In this document: in pieces, positions 60,892-64,000 of the stretch
Layout: every line of letters starts with the position of its first letter
How positions within the stretch are numbered: the stretch's first letter is position 1
Assembly (NCBI RefSeq): GCF_030694085.1
Contig: NZ_JAUXZE010000073.1
Location: forward strand, 62,001-126,000
Direction of reading: 5' to 3'
From: Tabrizicola sp.
GTDB lineage: Bacteria > Pseudomonadota > Alphaproteobacteria > Rhodobacterales > Rhodobacteraceae
DNA length: 64,000 nt
Made by a program: the position numbers and the translations under genes
The notes under the pieces: generated by a model
What the model was told of the DNA's origin: nothing
Databases searched by the model: none
Seen by the model: only the letters and a program-made list of their open reading frames with translations

Positions 60892-62340
60892 TCAGCGCCG
60901 CCAGAAGCTTGGCAGCACCATGACAAGGATCGCCAGCAGGCCCAGGCGGCCCAGGATCATGCACAGCGTCATGATGGCGATGGCACCAGGCGGAAAGTCG
61001 ATGAAGGTCCCGGTCCGCTCGACCATCGGGCCGAAGCCGTAGCCGACGTTGCCCAGCGTGGTCCAGACCGCGAACAGCGCCGATACGCTGTCCACCCCCA
61101 TCAGCGTTATTGCAACGCTCATCACGCCCAGGATCAGGATGAAACTGGACACGAAGAGGATCAGCGCGTTCAGCACGTCCTCTTCGACGGGGCGACCGTC
61201 ATAGCGGATCGGATCGACCGCCGAGGGATTGCCGATCCGCCGGACCTCGCGCTTCAGGACGGCCACGACCAGTTGCACGCGGAAGACCGACAGTCCCGCC
61301 GCCGATGATCCCGAACAGGCACCGATCACTCCGATGACAAAGGCCACAACCAGCATGAATCCGCCCCAGCCGGAAAAGCTGGCCGTGCCGAACCCGGTCG
61401 ACGACATGATCGAGGTCAGGTTGAACAGGCTCTCGCGGAAGGCCAGTTCCACCCCGATGTTGGTCGTCCAGATCCGCCACAAGGCGACAGCCGCCACCGC
61501 CGTTCCCAGCCAGCGCGCATAGGCACGAAGCTGGGCGTCCTGCCACAGCGGGACGGCCGATCCGTTCATCAGCTGGACGAAGCGGATGTAAGGCAGGCTC
61601 GCCAGGAACATGAACAGCGCCGCGGCATAGAGGATCGAGGCGTTGTACCGGGTGAACGAGTCGTCGTTGCTGGAAAAGCCACCCGTCGCGACCGTTGCCA
61701 GGCCATGCACCACCGCCTCGAACGCCGGCATGCCAAGAACGGCATAGACCACCATCGTCGCAACAGTCAGCGTCAGATAGACGATCAGCAGTTGCTGCGC
61801 TATGTCGGTCGCGCGCGGCAAGACCTTGCCGAACGTGTCGAAGCCCTCGGTTCGAAAGAACTGCATGCCCCCGATGCGCATCAGGGGCAGGAAGATCATC
61901 GCAATGAACGCGATTCCAAGCCCCCCAAGCCAGTTCAGCATCCCGCGCCACAGGATCACCCCGCGTGGCAACTCGGCCAGGCCCGAGATGACCGAGGCCC
62001 CGGTGGTGGTGATCCCCGAAACAGCCTCGAAATAGGCGTTGTTCAGGCTAAGGCCCGGCGCCCCAATCCAGAAGGGCAGTGCGCCGAAAAAGGGGACCAG
62101 CGCCCAGATACCGGCCGTCAGCAGATAGGCCTGCCGGGTGTCCAACCCATGTCCCAGCGCATTGCCCGTGGACAAGGTCAGCGCCGCGCCCACGACGCCG
62201 GTCAGGGCGGCGCTGGCCAGAAAGTCGTAGCCATTCGCCAGCCCCGCGCGCCAATCGATGATTGCGGGGGCCAGCATCAGGATCGCAAGCACGATCAGGA
62301 TGCGGCCGATGACGTAGGCGACAGGGCGGAAGTCAACCAT
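60892..62340 (-). CDS. TrkH-family K+ uptake protein
   Basis: AVSGITTTGASVISGL; GGLGIAFIAMIFLPLMRIGGMQ; TVATGGFSSNDDSF; LGNVGYGFGP. Confidence 0.95.
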   Translation of the reverse strand: MVDFRPVAYVIGRILIVLAILMLAPAIIDWRAGLANGYDFLASAALTGVVGAALTLSTGNALGHGLDTRQAYLLTAGIWALVPFFGALPFWIGAPGLSLNNAYFEAVSGITTTGASVISGLAELPRGVILWRGMLNWLGGLGIAFIAMIFLPLMRIGGMQFFRTEGFDTFGKVLPRATDIAQQLLIVYLTLTVATMVVYAVLGMPAFEAVVHGLATVATGGFSSNDDSFTRYNASILYAAALFMFLASLPYIRFVQLMNGSAVPLWQDAQLRAYARWLGTAVAAVALWRIWTTNIGVELAFRESLFNLTSIMSSTGFGTASFSGWGGFMLVVAFVIGVIGACSGSSAAGLSVFRVQLVVAVLKREVRRIGNPSAVDPIRYDGRPVEEDVLNALILFVSSFILILGVMSVAITLMGVDSVSALFAVWTTLGNVGYGFGPMVERTGTFIDFPPGAIAIMTLCMILGRLGLLAILVMVLPSFWRR

Positions 62341-62381
62341 GGTCGGGCATGGCTACGCGGCCCCGCGCCTTAGGTCAATCG

Positions 62382-63467
62382 TCAGCGCGCGTGGATCAGT
62401 GTCCGAAACAGATGCGGGTCCAGGCTTGCCGCGGCAAAGGTCTCGCCCTCGGTCAGAAGGCTGATGGCGTCGTGGCTGTGCAAAGACTCCTGGTGGCTGG
62501 CGACAACCCGGAAATCGCCGATCCGCCCGTCACGCCGCAGCGCCTCGCAGAACAGACGCGCTGCGTCCTCGACGAAGATCGGATTTGCCGCGTTCAGTTC
62601 CGCGAAGGCCTGCTCGTCCTCGCGCTTGACCATGACCTGCGTCTCGGTCACGACCGCGCCGCGCGCAAGCTCCACCAGGTCTTCCAGCGCCATCTCGCCG
62701 GTCAGCACCACCGACAGCCGCGCCACCGACCGCTGCGAATGTGGCGTGGCAAGTTGGCCGCGCACCATGCGGGCATGCTCCGACAGCTCCAGACTGCACG
62801 GGCAGGTCGAGGAATACACATAGTCCAGATGCACGATCCGCTTGCGGACCCCTGCCTGCTCTACCAATTCCAGCGCGATGTCGTAGTACTGCCAGCCGGT
62901 CAGGTCCGACCGCAACGACACCATCTGCATCGGGAACGACAGCCGCATCTGGATGCGCGCATCGAAGGACCCAAGGTCGGCCTTGTAATCATCCAGCGCA
63001 GCCTCGATCACGCCAAAGGAAAACTCCTTCTCGGCATGGACATAGAACGACCGCATGATGCGGCTCATGTTGATGCCCTTCTTCTCGGCCTCCAGGCTGA
63101 CTGTCCCCGTGACCGAGGTTTCCAGCACCACCGGCGCCCCGTCGCGGGTCGCAAAGCGGACCGGCAGGCGGAAATTGGAAATCCCGACATGCTGGATGCG
63201 CGACTTGGCACCCCGGATCAGGCTGGACGGACCGTTCTGAAGGTCCGGCATCGACGCCTTGTAGCCCGCATCGGGGCGAAACGCCTCGGGATAGATCCGG
63301 CCCAGTGCCGGATAGCCCTGGCCGGGCAAAAGCCAGCCCACAGCGGAATCCAGCTTGGCGATGTCCTCGTCCGAGGATTTCCCCGCCCACTGGCGCAGCA
63401 CGGCCAGCGCCGCTTCGGCCTCTTCGCGCGAAGGAAGACGGTCAAGCTCGGGAGTATGGATGTTCAT
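62382..63467 (-). CDS. folE2: GTP cyclohydrolase FolE2
   Basis: DYVYSSTCPCSLELSEHARM; HSQRSVARLSV; ARLFCEALRRD; VASHQESLHSHDAIS. Confidence 0.95.
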   Translation of the reverse strand: MNIHTPELDRLPSREEAEAALAVLRQWAGKSSDEDIAKLDSAVGWLLPGQGYPALGRIYPEAFRPDAGYKASMPDLQNGPSSLIRGAKSRIQHVGISNFRLPVRFATRDGAPVVLETSVTGTVSLEAEKKGINMSRIMRSFYVHAEKEFSFGVIEAALDDYKADLGSFDARIQMRLSFPMQMVSLRSDLTGWQYYDIALELVEQAGVRKRIVHLDYVYSSTCPCSLELSEHARMVRGQLATPHSQRSVARLSVVLTGEMALEDLVELARGAVVTETQVMVKREDEQAFAELNAANPIFVEDAARLFCEALRRDGRIGDFRVVASHQESLHSHDAISLLTEGETFAAASLDPHLFRTLIHAR

Positions 63468-63710
63468 CTGGGCAGGTCCTTTCGGTTCGGGCGTGCCCAC
63501 GGGCCGACGCCTTCAATTTCCGGATAGTTTACGTGCAGACCCCGCCGCCGGATCACCCTGGTCCGAGGCAGATGTCCATCAGATAGGGATTCCCTGACGG
63601 GACGCAAGACAAATCCCGACGCGGTCACGCCCTTTGTGACCGCCGCCCTTTGTGACCACCACCACGCAATCCGCAGACTGCGGCCCCAGGCCCCAGGCCT
63701 GGGCGCCACC

Positions 63711-64000
63711 TCAGGCGGCAGCCAGCGCCTGCGCAAGGTCGGCGATCAGGTCGCCCGCATCCTCCAGCCCCAACGACAGCCGGATCAGGCCGGGAGTGAT
63801 CCCCAGCGCATCCTTCTGATCCTGCGGCAGGCGCTGGTGCGTCGTCGTCGCAGGGTGCGTCGCAATCGACTTGGCGTCGCCCAGGTTGTTGGAAATCTTG
63901 GCGATCTCCAGCGCGTTCATGAACCGGAAGGCCGCCTCTTTCCCGCCTGCCACCTCGAAGGTGACCAGCGTCCCCCCCGACCCCATCTGCGCCATGGCCA
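63711..64000 (-). CDS. O-succinylhomoserine sulfhydrylase / Cys-Met PLP enzyme, C-terminal part (5' end outside window)
   Basis: NALEIAKISNNLGDAKSIATHPATTTHQRLPQDQKDALGITPGLIRLSLGLEDAGDLIADLAQAL. Confidence 0.9.
   Translation of the reverse strand, partial: AMAQMGSGGTLVTFEVAGGKEAAFRFMNALEIAKISNNLGDAKSIATHPATTTHQRLPQDQKDALGITPGLIRLSLGLEDAGDLIADLAQALAAA

Overview
This 64 kb window is high-GC chromosomal DNA with the gene content and codon usage of an alphaproteobacterium, most likely Rhodobacteraceae (inferred from gene families and synteny, not searched). It is mostly housekeeping and metabolism: an aromatic (homoprotocatechuate-type) catabolic cluster at about 1-5.9 kb; a Tm-1-like protein plus a DMGDH/GcvT-type oxidoreductase with a divergent IclR regulator; dacA-like/tmk/holB/tatD/MBL; a polyamine-type ABC transporter; lipB; cytochrome c; ctaD; carA; a large GT2 glycosyltransferase; ilvC with two Lrp-family genes; glmM/folP/folB; ppdK and a glyQ/glyS operon carrying two extra genes; TrkH; folE2; and the end of a metZ-like gene. 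Two tRNAs were read directly: Ser-TGA and Leu-GAG. I saw no CRISPR array, prophage, intact transposon or recognisable defence island. The most interesting signals are: (1) a deletion scar fusing the 3' end of an hpaE-like dehydrogenase to a 5'-truncated hpaR-like regulator; (2) a decayed DUF1403 + ScpB-like gene pair next to tRNA-Ser; (3) a SPOR/PG-binding/trypsin-fold protein in which all three catalytic triad positions appear substituted; (4) a MshEN/GspE-N-like domain fused to a membrane GT2; (5) a small family of intergenic repeats, two of them starting about 7 nt after a stop codon; (6) a 15-bp palindrome found in two intergenic regions; (7) tandem paralogous secreted proteins of unknown function. 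None of these alone proves a new system. All family names come from reading the translations; no database search was run.
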